The notes under the pieces: generated by a model
What the model was told of the DNA's origin: nothing
The model's input: the letters and a program-made list of their open reading frames with translations, nothing else
Databases searched by the model: none
Shown: positions 1 to 7,372 of the stretch, one piece after another
Position numbering within the stretch: the first letter of the stretch is position 1
Layout: every line of letters begins with the position of its first letter
Assembly (NCBI GenBank): GCA_964370625.1
Contig: CAYJKB010000028.1
Coordinates: 1 to 27,987 of the forward strand
Reading direction: 5' to 3'
DNA length: 27,987 nt
Source of the DNA: CAYJKB01 sp964370625
GTDB lineage: Bacteria > Bacillota > Clostridia > Oscillospirales > Butyricicoccaceae
Translations under genes and position numbers: made by a program

Positions 1-54
1 AGCACAAGTTTCCGGTACTTGGAGTTGGGGGTTCGAATCCCTTCAGGCGTGCCA
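1..54 (+). tRNA. tRNA-Arg(CCG), 3' part only
   Basis: Only the part from the end of the D-stem onward lies in the window. The anticodon arm is at 5-21: stem CAAGT/ACTTG with the 7-base loop TTCCGGT, which gives U33 and anticodon CCG (arginine, codon CGG). A 5-base variable loop (GAGTT) follows, then the T-arm GGGGG-TTCGAAT-CCCTT, the acceptor 3' strand CAGGCGT, discriminator G and an encoded CCA. G73 is usual for bacterial tRNA-Arg(CCG). The 5' half is cut off by the window edge, so acceptor and D-arm pairing cannot be checked. Confidence 0.88.
34..54 (+). repeat. 21-bp direct repeat, copy 1 (inside tRNA-Arg)
   Basis: These 21 bases run from the T-loop to the CCA end of tRNA-Arg and are repeated exactly at 150-170. 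The 3' end of a tRNA gene is a classic attachment site for site-specific integrases, so the pair could be the borders of an inserted or decayed element. Only about 95 bp lie between the copies. Confidence 0.8.
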
Positions 55-77
55 AAGGAGCCTTACTAGATAAAAAC

Positions 78-158
78 AGGGATTCGAAAGTCGGCTCTTG
101 AATTTGTGCCAGTGGCACAAAGAACCGACGTGGCTTTTCCGCAGAAAAGCGAATCCCT
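78..158. repeat. Foldable three-way-junction element next to tRNA-Arg
   Basis: The outer stem pairs 78-86 with 150-158 (AGGGATTCG/CGAATCCCT). Inside it are two arms. Arm 1 (90-129) has outer stem GTCGG/CCGAC and an upper stem TTTGTGCC (103-110)/GGCACAAA (114-121) with loop AGT. Arm 2 (134-149) is CTTTTC-CGCA-GAAAAG. There is no room for a protein. The layout resembles small non-autonomous palindromic (REP/MITE-like) elements of Clostridia. The right foot of the outer stem is also the T-loop/T-stem sequence of the duplicated tRNA tail. Confidence 0.6.
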
Positions 159-170
159 TCAGGCGTGCCA
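150..170 (+). repeat. 21-bp direct repeat, copy 2 (duplicated tRNA-Arg 3' end)
   Basis: Exact copy of tRNA positions 34-54, ending in GCCA. It is not preceded by an anticodon or D arm, so it is not a second tRNA gene. It overlaps the right foot of the 78-158 structured element. The following stretch to 276 is AT-rich, with no gene and no clear promoter visible. Confidence 0.8.
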
Positions 171-290
171 ACTGTCTTTCTTGTACAAAAAAGATGAAAC
201 CAAAGAAAATGATTATTTAAAAAATTTCACATGCAAAGTATAACCACAAAAATCTCAGCACTAATTTGATTTAATTAAGGAGATAAAAAA

Positions 291-983
291 ATGGATATTA
301 CAGCAGCTCTTATGCTATTTTGTGTTTTAGCGTTTATTTACCTTTCAATAATTGAAATTTTTACAATTTTATTTAGATTAACAGGATTAACATATGATAA
401 ATCACATTTCCAAGTGATTTCAATGCTTACTACATGTGGATTTACAACACAAGATAGTGAACCTATAGCAACATCTAAAATCAGAAGAAAACTTGCAACA
501 GGCACAATACTTTTTGGGTATTTATTTAATGTTGTCATTATGTCTAGTATTGTTAACATTTTTTTATCATTAAATAACTCGCAAGTAGACAATATGTGGA
601 GTGCAGCGGTTGTAATAGTTTGCTTTATTTCACTTATATTCATGTTAAATCGTTCACCGACAATAAAGAGTAAAATAGATCACTTTATTGAAAAAATTGG
701 TAACCGTGTGATGTATGGAAATAATGTAAATACAATTGTATTAATTGATGTATTTGGAGAAAATGTTATGGCTGAAATTTATGTTTCAACATTACCACCA
801 GAATTGGAAGGTGTTGAACTTAAAAATTCAGGGCTTAAAGAAAAATATAAAATTCAATTAATTTTAGTTAAAAGAGGCAATGAAACTAAAAGTATTTTAA
901 AGGGCGAAGATGTTTTAATGCAAAATGATACTGTAATTGTATTTGGTGATTATGAAAATATTAAAATGCTTTTTAAACAATAA
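291..983 (+). CDS. Small membrane protein with TrkA-C (RCK_C) domain
   Basis: A 230-residue protein. Hydrophobic segments are visible at about residues 5-27, 70-93 and 103-119. A soluble C-terminal domain (about 145-230) looks like the TrkA-C/RCK_C fold: an acidic LEGVELKNSGLKEKY stretch followed by alternating strands and ending VIVFGDYENIKMLF. Between the first two hydrophobic segments, SMLTTCGFTTQDS resembles the filter-loop words of Trk/Ktr potassium transporters, but only one such loop is present. RCK_C domains bind small ligands and gate cation channels or transporters, so a role in ion transport is inferred rather than shown. The start is set by AAGGAG at 277-282. A terminator follows directly, so the gene appears to be monocistronic. 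Confidence 0.7.
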   Translation: MDITAALMLFCVLAFIYLSIIEIFTILFRLTGLTYDKSHFQVISMLTTCGFTTQDSEPIATSKIRRKLATGTILFGYLFNVVIMSSIVNIFLSLNNSQVDNMWSAAVVIVCFISLIFMLNRSPTIKSKIDHFIEKIGNRVMYGNNVNTIVLIDVFGENVMAEIYVSTLPPELEGVELKNSGLKEKYKIQLILVKRGNETKSILKGEDVLMQNDTVIVFGDYENIKMLFKQ

Positions 984-989
984 AATAAC

Positions 990-1027
990 AGCGAAGCATT
1001 AAAAATAACTTAATGTTTCGCTTTTTT
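990..1027 (+). terminator. Rho-independent terminator after the TrkA-C gene
   Basis: AGCGAAGCATTA (990-1001) pairs with TAATGTTTCGCT (1011-1022) with one G-U wobble, followed by TTTTTATT. Confidence 0.85.
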
Positions 1028-1146
1028 ATTAAAAGTAAAGCATGGTTGACAAATTTCCAATAGTAGTTGGTTGATTGTAAATAGATTTTCTTGTTATCCT
1101 TTGAATATAGAAAACAATAAAAATCTAAATTGACGGAGGAATAATT

Positions 1147-1527
1147 ATGAATTTCAATGAGAAATTAATCGACTTAAGAAAGTCAAAAGGGCTATCACAA
1201 GATGAATTAGGTGAAAAATTGCAAGTATCAAGACAAACTATATCCAAATGGGAAACAGGTCAATCATATCCGGATTTTCAGCGATTAGTATCATTAAGTG
1301 ATTATTTTGGAATGACACTAGACGCATTAGTAAAAGACATAGAATTACAAGATGTAAGAGAAAAAAATTTAAGCGAACAACAAATAACAGAAATATATGA
1401 TGATGTGAAGAAAGCAAAAGCAACTATAAAATCGCTAGTTAAATGGGCATTAATTTTAGGCAGTGCTATCTTAATTTTATATGCTGTTTTAATTATAGGT
1501 GCTAATATACATCTATTCTTCAAATAA
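1147..1527 (+). CDS. Xre-family HTH regulator with C-terminal membrane anchor
   Basis: A 126-residue protein. Residues 5-60 form a classic lambda-Cro/Xre helix-turn-helix: SQDELGEKLQVSRQTISKWE contains the turn and recognition helix, followed by a YPDFQRLVSLSDYFGMTLDAL tail typical of the family. A charged linker (about 70-95) leads to a single hydrophobic helix at about 98-122. The protein is therefore probably a DNA-binding repressor held at the membrane, a layout known from many Firmicutes but with no fixed target. GGAGGA at 1135-1140 sets the start. No partner gene is in the same transcript, because terminators lie on both sides. The regulated gene is unknown, and autoregulation is possible. 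Confidence 0.85.
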   Translation: MNFNEKLIDLRKSKGLSQDELGEKLQVSRQTISKWETGQSYPDFQRLVSLSDYFGMTLDALVKDIELQDVREKNLSEQQITEIYDDVKKAKATIKSLVKWALILGSAILILYAVLIIGANIHLFFK

Positions 1528-1545
1528 AAGCAAAAATAAAAGACA

Positions 1546-1586
1546 AAAGGCACCTTGGGGTGAAGGTGTCTTTCATCTTTGTTTTT
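1546..1586 (+). terminator. Terminator after the Xre regulator
   Basis: AAAGGCACCTT (1546-1556) pairs with AAGGTGTCTTT (1563-1573) with one G-U wobble and a 6-base loop. A T-rich run (CATCTTTGTTTTT) follows. Confidence 0.8.
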
Positions 1587-1720
1587 AAAACATAAAGAGG
1601 TAAAAGAGAAATTAAGATAACTGCTACTATGGTCTTCCTACAATTAGATTATATAACGAAAATCAACTAAAGTTGTAAACACACTGTGAACAAAGTGTTA
1701 ATCTATATTTAAACCTTTTT

Positions 1721-1750
1721 ATGTATTTAATGGAGAATAAATACATTTTT
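1721..1750. other. Perfect 9-bp AT-only hairpin between convergent genes
   Basis: ATGTATTTA (1721-1729) pairs with TAAATACAT (1738-1746) around an 8-base loop, followed by TTTT. It lies between the Xre gene and the convergent exporter gene. It could be a weak terminator, but the stem has only two G-C pairs and the U-tract is short. The rest of 1587-1777 shows nothing else. Confidence 0.35.
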
Positions 1751-1777
1751 GGATAAAAATTAGCACTTTTTAGGGGT

Positions 1778-2668
1778 TTAAGTATTTAAAACATCGAATA
1801 GAACATCATGAGCATCTAAAAATTTACTTACATGGAAATTAATAACTGTATATTCTTCAGTGGTGAAACTTTTTGAAGTATGGTCTTGATTTAAAATAAT
1901 TACTCCAGCTGATTTAAGGCGTTCTATATTTTCAGATGTTAAAATAGGTGTTGTATCTATGTGTAATATTGTTACAAGTTCGGAATACATAGTTTCTAGA
2001 AGTTGGTGACAAGAAAAAAGTTTAGCAGTTTCAGCACGCCTATGTTTCTTTCTGATAATTTCAGTAGAAAACATAGTGATTTCATCATTAATAAGTGAAA
2101 GTTCACTATAAATTTCATGTATATCAGCGAATTTAAAAGAAGTAATCCGATCTGACATAGCTAAGACAATCTTTTTATCCAAAGCATATATCATAGAATG
2201 GATTTTTCTTGAATTATCATAAGGTAAAAAGAAAATATTTACAGAAAGTGAAATAATTATACCTACAATAGTTTCAACCAAGCGATTTAAGGCATAAATT
2301 AATGCAGAAGTTTCTGGCAATCCTAAAGCGATGGCAGAGAAAATAATACTTGCCATAACAGCATTAATTGGATATTTAATTACATTTGTAAGAACAATTA
2401 CTAAAATAACACTGATGCTCATAGCAATAATATTTGTTGGCTCAAAAAATAATGTAAAAATAATACCACAAACACCACCAAAAATTGTACCACGAAGCTG
2501 ATTACCACATTCCATTATAGATAATCCAATAGTTCTACCCATTGTAGCAATTGCAACAATAGTTGTAAAAAAAGCTACATCATGAACGATGTAAAAAGAA
2601 TAAACTAAACATAAAGCTACAGCAATACCCGTTTTAATCGTTCGCATACCTAAATATTTTTGTTGCAT
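1778..2668 (-). CDS. Aromatic acid exporter family (ArAE_1-like) membrane protein
   Basis: A 296-residue protein. The N-terminal half (about residues 8-150) is hydrophobic, with 4-6 membrane helices. It starts with the RTIKTGIAVALCLV motif common to ArAE/FUSC-like proteins, and NQLRGTIFGGVCGIIF and YPINAVMASIIFSAI fit the same family. The C-terminal half is a soluble helical region of the kind found in ArAE_1 proteins. Characterised relatives export aromatic carboxylic acids. The substrate here is unknown. The upstream region has a weak AGGGAT ribosome binding site, and Met8 is an alternative start. The gene is divergent from proC, with 70 bp between them. Confidence 0.75.
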   Translation of the reverse strand: MQQKYLGMRTIKTGIAVALCLVYSFYIVHDVAFFTTIVAIATMGRTIGLSIMECGNQLRGTIFGGVCGIIFTLFFEPTNIIAMSISVILVIVLTNVIKYPINAVMASIIFSAIALGLPETSALIYALNRLVETIVGIIISLSVNIFFLPYDNSRKIHSMIYALDKKIVLAMSDRITSFKFADIHEIYSELSLINDEITMFSTEIIRKKHRRAETAKLFSCHQLLETMYSELVTILHIDTTPILTSENIERLKSAGVIILNQDHTSKSFTTEEYTVINFHVSKFLDAHDVLFDVLNT

Positions 2669-2679
2669 TTTATCCCTAC

Positions 2680-2708
2680 TTTACTAAAAGAAAATTTTAT
2701 TATATAAT
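2680..2708 (+). promoter_or_regulatory. Probable sigma-A promoter of proC
   Basis: TTTACT (2680-2685), a 17-base spacer, then TATAAT (2703-2708). The -10 is perfect and the -35 has 4 of 6 consensus bases. GAGGTG at 2725-2730 is the ribosome binding site. Confidence 0.55.
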
Positions 2709-2738
2709 TATAACATTAAATATATGAGGTGAATTATC

Positions 2739-3545
2739 ATGAGTAAAAAATATAAATTTGGTGTAATAGGTGCCGGCAATATGGGTTTTGCAATAGCAAA
2801 CGGAGCATTAAATGCTGGCATATATAAACAAAATCAAATAATCTTGTGTGACCGTTCAGAAGAAGCATGTGATAAGTATGCTAAATTAGGCTTCGCTGTA
2901 ACGTCGGATGCAAATGAAGTTTATAAAAACTCACAAATCGTTATGCTGGCAATTAAGCCACAAGTGTTTGAAGAAGTTCTGTCAACACTTGAAAAACCAG
3001 AAGTATTACCACTTGTTATTACAATTGCAGCTGGAATTACAACTGATTTTATAAAAAAACAACTAGGAGAAATACAAGTTATACGTGTAATGCCAAACAC
3101 ACCTTTATTAATTGGAATAGGTGCAACTGCATTATGTAAAAATGTTGACACAGATGAAAGACATCTTGAAAGTGTTAAAAATATATTTGATTCACTAGGA
3201 ACTACTGTAGTTTTTGATGATGAAAATATGTTAAATGAAGTTATCCCAACCAATGGCTCATCCCCAGCTTTTGTGTATTATTTCATGAATGAAATGATAA
3301 AATCAGCACAAAATCATGGAATTAATTATGAAGATGCTAAAAATTTAATTATTCAATCCTTTGTAGGCTCTGCAAAAATGGTTGAAAATTATGATGGAGA
3401 TATAAGTGATTTAATTCGTGCAGTGTGTTCACCAGGTGGTGCTACACTAGAAGCTATGAAAGTTTTTGATGATGAAAAATTAGGAGATACTATCGCAAAA
3501 GCTTCTGATAACTGTATAAAACGCAGTTATGAACTTGCAAAATAG
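2739..3545 (+). CDS. proC: Pyrroline-5-carboxylate reductase
   Basis: A 268-residue protein, the usual ProC length. It catalyses the last step of proline synthesis, NAD(P)H-dependent reduction of 1-pyrroline-5-carboxylate to proline, in the cytoplasm. The Rossmann motif GVIGAGNMGFAIANG is at about residues 8-22. The central IKPQVFEEVL, the VIRVMPNTPLLIGIG segment (about 113-127) and the C-terminal signature VCSPGGATLEAM (about 229-240) are all family hallmarks. A GAGGTG site precedes the ATG. The gene stands alone, and its stop lies 3 bases from the stop of the convergent BrkB-like gene, so any terminator must lie inside the neighbour. Confidence 0.96.
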   Translation: MSKKYKFGVIGAGNMGFAIANGALNAGIYKQNQIILCDRSEEACDKYAKLGFAVTSDANEVYKNSQIVMLAIKPQVFEEVLSTLEKPEVLPLVITIAAGITTDFIKKQLGEIQVIRVMPNTPLLIGIGATALCKNVDTDERHLESVKNIFDSLGTTVVFDDENMLNEVIPTNGSSPAFVYYFMNEMIKSAQNHGINYEDAKNLIIQSFVGSAKMVENYDGDISDLIRAVCSPGGATLEAMKVFDDEKLGDTIAKASDNCIKRSYELAK

Positions 3546-3548
3546 AAA

Positions 3549-4391
3549 TTAATATTTATTATATTCTTGTAGAATATAATTTAGTTCTGCACCTAAAATA
3601 ATGACAACACCCGTAACATATAGCCATAACAGCATAACCATAATAGCACCTATAGAGCCATAGATAATAGAATAATCTGCCATGTTATTTACATAAAATG
3701 AAAAAATAACAGAGGATATAACCCAACCTATAAGTGCAAAGGCAGTTCCTGGAAGACATGCTTTCATTGAGACTCTTCTGTTAGGAACTACATAATAAAG
3801 CATCATTAAATAAATACCAATCCAAACAACAGGAACAAAGAAACGAATTATATCGAAAAGAGGCATGAATTGCCAAACAAAAGGGAAAAATCTAGCGACA
3901 AATTCTAAAATAACATTACCTAAAACTAAAAGAACAAGAACAAGTATAAAAGATAGCATGAAACCTATAGTGAAAACAAGTGAAATACCTAATCTAATTA
4001 TACCACTTCGTTCTTTATCGTCTATGTCATAAATTGCATTTATTGTTCTAAGTAGTGAATTTATTGAACGAGATAAAAAATAAATTGTCAATAAAATACC
4101 GAATATATATGGAGTTGAATTATCATATTCAGCAGAATACGTAAGATAATCTTCTAATATTTCTATAATATCAGCTGGAATTACACGTTCTAAAAAATCA
4201 GTTATTTCAGAAGATAATTGTATACGTGAAATAATAGAATTTAAAAAAATTGCAGCAGGAAATAGCGAAAAAAACATGAAATATGATAAAGCAGCAGCTG
4301 ATTTAGATACAGCATCTGAAAAATAACGCTTTATTAATGTGTAAATCACATAAAAAAACTTGATATCGAGTAATTTTCTGATAGCTTTCAT
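3549..4391 (-). CDS. YihY/BrkB family inner-membrane protein
   Basis: A 280-residue protein with about six membrane helices. Family words seen are AAALSYFMFFSLFPAAIFL (about 33-51), LSRSINSLLRTINAIYD (about 105-121) and the C-terminal GSIGAIMVMLLWLYVTGVVIILGAELN (positions 3573-3653). The family was once called 'ribonuclease BN', which is a misannotation, and its function is still not settled. AGGAGG sits just before the ATG. A polar N-terminus (residues 1-20) precedes the first helix. The gene converges on proC with a 3-base gap. Confidence 0.9.
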   Translation of the reverse strand: MKAIRKLLDIKFFYVIYTLIKRYFSDAVSKSAAALSYFMFFSLFPAAIFLNSIISRIQLSSEITDFLERVIPADIIEILEDYLTYSAEYDNSTPYIFGILLTIYFLSRSINSLLRTINAIYDIDDKERSGIIRLGISLVFTIGFMLSFILVLVLLVLGNVILEFVARFFPFVWQFMPLFDIIRFFVPVVWIGIYLMMLYYVVPNRRVSMKACLPGTAFALIGWVISSVIFSFYVNNMADYSIIYGSIGAIMVMLLWLYVTGVVIILGAELNYILQEYNKY

Positions 4392-4423
4392 ATTGCCTCC
4401 TAAAATTTACAAAGTTTTTACCT

Positions 4424-4452
4424 ATTTTAACATATACGAAAAAAATTTACAA
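4424..4452 (-). promoter_or_regulatory. Probable promoter of the BrkB-family gene
   Basis: On the minus strand: TTGTAA (4452-4447), a 17-base spacer, then TAAAAT (4429-4424). It lies about 35 bp before the start codon. Confidence 0.5.
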
Positions 4453-4459
4453 TAATACC

Positions 4460-4488
4460 TTGTGATAACATATATTATATGATACAAT
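4460..4488 (+). promoter_or_regulatory. Probable promoter of the SLOG-family gene
   Basis: TTGTGA (4460-4465), a 17-base spacer, then TACAAT (4483-4488), with an extended -10 TGA directly before it. Confidence 0.55.
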
Positions 4489-4522
4489 CTAAATTGAATT
4501 ATTACATAAGGAATTAGAGAAT

Positions 4523-5050
4523 ATGCTTGAAAAAAATAAAACTTGTGCGTTTACAGGTTATAGGCCTGAAAAAATGCCTTATAATGGTGATGAAGCACAT
4601 GCTGAAACTAAGCATATAAAATCTGAAATAAAAAAAGCAATACTCTCATTATCAGAACAAGGATTTTGCAATTTTATAACAGGTATGAGTCGTGGCTTTG
4701 ATATTTGGGCAGCCGAAGTTGTATTATCACTTCAAGATGAAAGCCAAGATAAAACAAAGTTTAATTTAATTTCAGCACTTCCATTTATTGGTCAAGATGC
4801 TATGTGGAGCAATTCGGACAAAGAAAGATTTGATTATATTATAAGACGAGCAAGATATACTTTTTGCCTGTCAGATGCATTATCAAATGAAAGTTATTTT
4901 AAACGCAATCGTTTTCTTGTAGATAATTCTTCCTATATTATAACATACTTTGATGGAAAAGTGGGAGGAACAAAATATACAATTAATTATGCACGAAAAA
5001 ATGGATTACAAATCATAAATATTGCGGACAATCAGTTGTCTATGTTTTAA
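4523..5050 (+). CDS. SLOG-superfamily protein, YpsA/DUF1273-like
   Basis: A 175-residue protein. The N-terminal CAFTGYRPEKMP (about residues 8-19) and FITGMSRGFDIWAAE (about 51-65) are the nucleotide-binding words of the YpsA/DUF1273 branch of the SLOG fold. VGGTKYTINYA near the C-terminus is the third conserved block. SLOG domains bind nucleotide-derived ligands. YpsA affects cell division in Bacillus, and other SLOG proteins are sensors in defence systems. Here no defence-type partner is next door, so a housekeeping role is more likely. The ribosome binding site is weak (AAGGAATTAGAG). A 53-bp gap to the next gene allows co-transcription with the downstream lipoprotein. Confidence 0.82.
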   Translation: MLEKNKTCAFTGYRPEKMPYNGDEAHAETKHIKSEIKKAILSLSEQGFCNFITGMSRGFDIWAAEVVLSLQDESQDKTKFNLISALPFIGQDAMWSNSDKERFDYIIRRARYTFCLSDALSNESYFKRNRFLVDNSSYIITYFDGKVGGTKYTINYARKNGLQIINIADNQLSMF

Positions 5051-5103
5051 TTTGTTGTATTAATTATATTATATACAAAACAAAAAGAAAGAAGGACGAA
5101 ATT

Positions 5104-6675
5104 ATGAAAAGACTACTCGCAACCGGTCTTGTATCAGCTATGGCTTTAAGCACATTAGCAGGTTGTAGCTCTGCAGAGCTAGGATATCTAAATGTGATGC
5201 GTGAGCTATCTGATGCTACAGCATACGAAGGTACACTGACAATGGACATGACTTTTGGCGATTTTATCTCTGAAAGTGCTGGCATTAGCACAATTGCTAT
5301 GGACGGAGAATTTGCTATTGATAGCAAAGATTTCTACATGGAAATGAGCACAGATGTGTCTATTGACGACAAAACTTTAGAAAACCCAGTTGAAGTTATT
5401 TACAACACAGATAACATGTACATTTCTAAATCATATTACACAGATCTTATGTATCTAGTAAATGATTTAATGATGGAAACAACTGCTGATGAAAGCATGT
5501 CTATTGAAGCTGAAATTGATGCACTAGCAACTCTTTTAGCAGAATATGAATATATTTCATTACTTGATAATGAAATGATGGATTTATATTCACAAGCATT
5601 TAACCCAACATACATGCTATCAGATCCAGCTGCTGCAAATACTTTAGTATATGATTATATTGAAGATACATTTGCAGATTTTGAAACTGATATAATCACA
5701 CAATCTGGTGATACTTATACTATTGAACTTGATGCACAAAAAGCAGCTGATTTATTAGTTGACTTAGTTGAATATACTTATGAAAACAAAGATAAAGTAT
5801 ATGACAACACAGCTAATCTTGCAGTTGATGTATATGAACTTACTGGGCTTGCTGGAACTGTAGAAGGTGATATGACTTATCCAACAGTTGAAGAAATTGA
5901 AGCTGAAATTGATGCTATGAAAGAAATCGCTTTAGCTGAAATTGATGGTATGTATATGGATATGCAAGCAGAAGATGATTTCGCACAAGAAATCGCTATG
6001 GTTGTAGATATGCTAGCTGGTTCTTACATGAAAGTTTCTGTGTCAGCTGATGATGATGTTATCACAGAAAACCTTGAAATGTTCATTCAACTTGATTTAA
6101 CAGATATGTTTGGTTTAACTCAATTACCAGAAGGTATGACAGCTGAAGATTTAGGTATTCCAACACAACCAATGGATATTATGACAATCACAGCTGATGT
6201 TGAATACAATAAAGTTGATGAAATTGAAGACAAAAAAGAAATTGACCCAGCTAAAGCTATAAACATGATGGAAGCTATGAATCTAATGGAAAAAGCTGCT
6301 TACATGGCAAATCCAGTAGAAAATATGGACATTATGTGGTATGACGATTATGTAGCTGAAGGTTCAATGTATTCTGACCTATTTATTAATCACCAAGATG
6401 GCGATTTAACTTATGATATCGCTGAATATTTTGTTGAAGAAGGCAGAATTTATCTTCCAATGCGTCAAATCACTGAAACTTTCGGTGAAGAAGTTGAATG
6501 GGATGCTGCTGCATCTAAAGCATATGTAGTTCGTGGAGAAGAAAAAATTGATATGAGTGGCAAAATCGTTTCTGGCACAACTTATATCAAAGTTCGTGAC
6601 TTTGAAAAACTAGGCTACACTGTAGACTATGTTTCAGAAGATGGTGTTCACACTGCTACTGTAACAAAAAACTAA
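5104..6675 (+). CDS. Lipoprotein with C-terminal copper-amine-oxidase-like domain
   Basis: A 523-residue secreted lipoprotein. The signal peptide MKRLLATGLVSAMALSTLAG ends in a lipobox with lipidated Cys21. The long middle region (about 22-440) is very acidic (D/E-rich, many Met) and resembles the beta-rich LolA-like or unknown domains often found in clostridial lipoproteins; I cannot name it. The last 80 residues (RIYLPMRQITETFGEEVEWD, then YIKVRDFEKLGYTVDY) match the copper amine oxidase N-terminal-like (stalk) domain. In Clostridia this domain is a surface module and not an oxidase. Surface attachment or cell-wall binding is inferred. The ribosome binding site is GAAGGAC. Confidence 0.8.
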   Translation: MKRLLATGLVSAMALSTLAGCSSAELGYLNVMRELSDATAYEGTLTMDMTFGDFISESAGISTIAMDGEFAIDSKDFYMEMSTDVSIDDKTLENPVEVIYNTDNMYISKSYYTDLMYLVNDLMMETTADESMSIEAEIDALATLLAEYEYISLLDNEMMDLYSQAFNPTYMLSDPAAANTLVYDYIEDTFADFETDIITQSGDTYTIELDAQKAADLLVDLVEYTYENKDKVYDNTANLAVDVYELTGLAGTVEGDMTYPTVEEIEAEIDAMKEIALAEIDGMYMDMQAEDDFAQEIAMVVDMLAGSYMKVSVSADDDVITENLEMFIQLDLTDMFGLTQLPEGMTAEDLGIPTQPMDIMTITADVEYNKVDEIEDKKEIDPAKAINMMEAMNLMEKAAYMANPVENMDIMWYDDYVAEGSMYSDLFINHQDGDLTYDIAEYFVEEGRIYLPMRQITETFGEEVEWDAAASKAYVVRGEEKIDMSGKIVSGTTYIKVRDFEKLGYTVDYVSEDGVHTATVTKN

Positions 6676-6754
6676 TCATTAAAGAGATTGTAACAAATTA
6701 AATTTATTTTTTATAACTTAATATAGTTACACCTTTTGATAAATGTTGCAAAAC

Positions 6755-6798
6755 AAAAATCAGGTACAGTTTAAATTTGAACTGCACCTGATTTTTTT
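6755..6798. terminator. Bidirectional terminator between lipoprotein and nrdG
   Basis: AAATCAGGTACAGTT pairs with AACTGCACCTGATTT with one mismatch or wobble. A T-run follows on the plus strand, and an A-run before it serves as the U-tract for the minus strand. It serves both convergent genes. Confidence 0.85.
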
Positions 6799-6808
6799 AT
6801 TTATAAAA

Positions 6809-7309
6809 TTACCAATCAAGTTGAATAATTTGTTCTTGCATAAAAGAACTATTAACATCAATTACACGCTGGTTTGCAGAGCCACGAAAACGCAGCATTA
6901 AATCTTTTTGATCTTCGATATATTTTCCATCAATCAAAATATCAGTGAGCGTTAAAAGCTCTGTTGCAGAGGCATTTGGCAAAGCCAAAATTTGTTCATA
7001 AGTAAAGCCGGAATACATAATTACATTTTTGCCCATTTCATGCACAGCACGAGCCAAAACGCATAAAGCTTCAGCTTGACAAACAGGCTCACCACCAGAT
7101 AAAGTAACACCAGATAAGAGTGGGTTTTTTCGAAATTTTTCAATTAATAGATTAATTGAAATGTTAAAACCTCCATCAAAGTCATGTGTTTCTGGATTAT
7201 GACAGCCTTTACAATTGTGTACACAGCCCTGTGTAAAAATTACAAATCGAACGCCAGGACCATCAACTATAGATTCTTCAATTGTGCCTGAAATTCTAAG
7301 TGTATCCAT
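6809..7309 (-). CDS. nrdG: Anaerobic ribonucleotide reductase activating enzyme
   Basis: A 166-residue radical SAM enzyme when started at the ATG at 7309. It uses S-adenosylmethionine and a 4Fe-4S cluster to put the glycyl radical on NrdD. The cluster motif is CVHNCKGC (Cys29, Cys33, Cys36), preceded by the family words SIVDGPGVRFVIFTQG, and the SAM-binding LSGGEP block follows. The reading frame stays open up to 7366, but the extra residues are unlike the family and would start inside a hairpin. AAAGGA lies 12 bases before ATG 7309. Met16 of the long form (7321) has no spacing to that site. The gene follows nrdD in one operon. Confidence 0.93.
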   Translation of the reverse strand: MDTLRISGTIEESIVDGPGVRFVIFTQGCVHNCKGCHNPETHDFDGGFNISINLLIEKFRKNPLLSGVTLSGGEPVCQAEALCVLARAVHEMGKNVIMYSGFTYEQILALPNASATELLTLTDILIDGKYIEDQKDLMLRFRGSANQRVIDVNSSFMQEQIIQLDW

Positions 7310-7336
7310 GATTTTTTTCATTCCTTTAGTTGTTAT

Positions 7337-7366
7337 TTGGCTGTAACACAAAAGTATTACAGCCAA
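7337..7366 (-). other. 10-bp hairpin between nrdD and nrdG
   Basis: TTGGCTGTAA (7337-7346) pairs perfectly with TTACAGCCAA (7357-7366) around a 10-base loop, in the 63-bp gap between nrdD and nrdG. No U-tract follows on the minus strand, so full termination is unlikely. It may reduce nrdG expression or protect the nrdD mRNA end. Confidence 0.6.
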
Positions 7367-7372
7367 TAATTT

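Noticed and set aside
4523..5050. SLOG protein as part of a defence system
   Set aside because: The YpsA/DUF1273 words point to the housekeeping branch, and no effector, nuclease, TIR or membrane-pore partner lies next to it.
5064..5327. Minus-strand frame opposite the lipoprotein start
   Set aside because: Shadow of the lipoprotein gene, with no ribosome binding site or family resemblance. The same holds for the other long antisense frames in nrdD, secA and the GT-CsaB gene.
7310..7366. Longer N-terminus of nrdG
   Set aside because: The extra 19 residues are unlike the family and would start inside the intergenic hairpin. ATG 7309 fits known NrdG starts.
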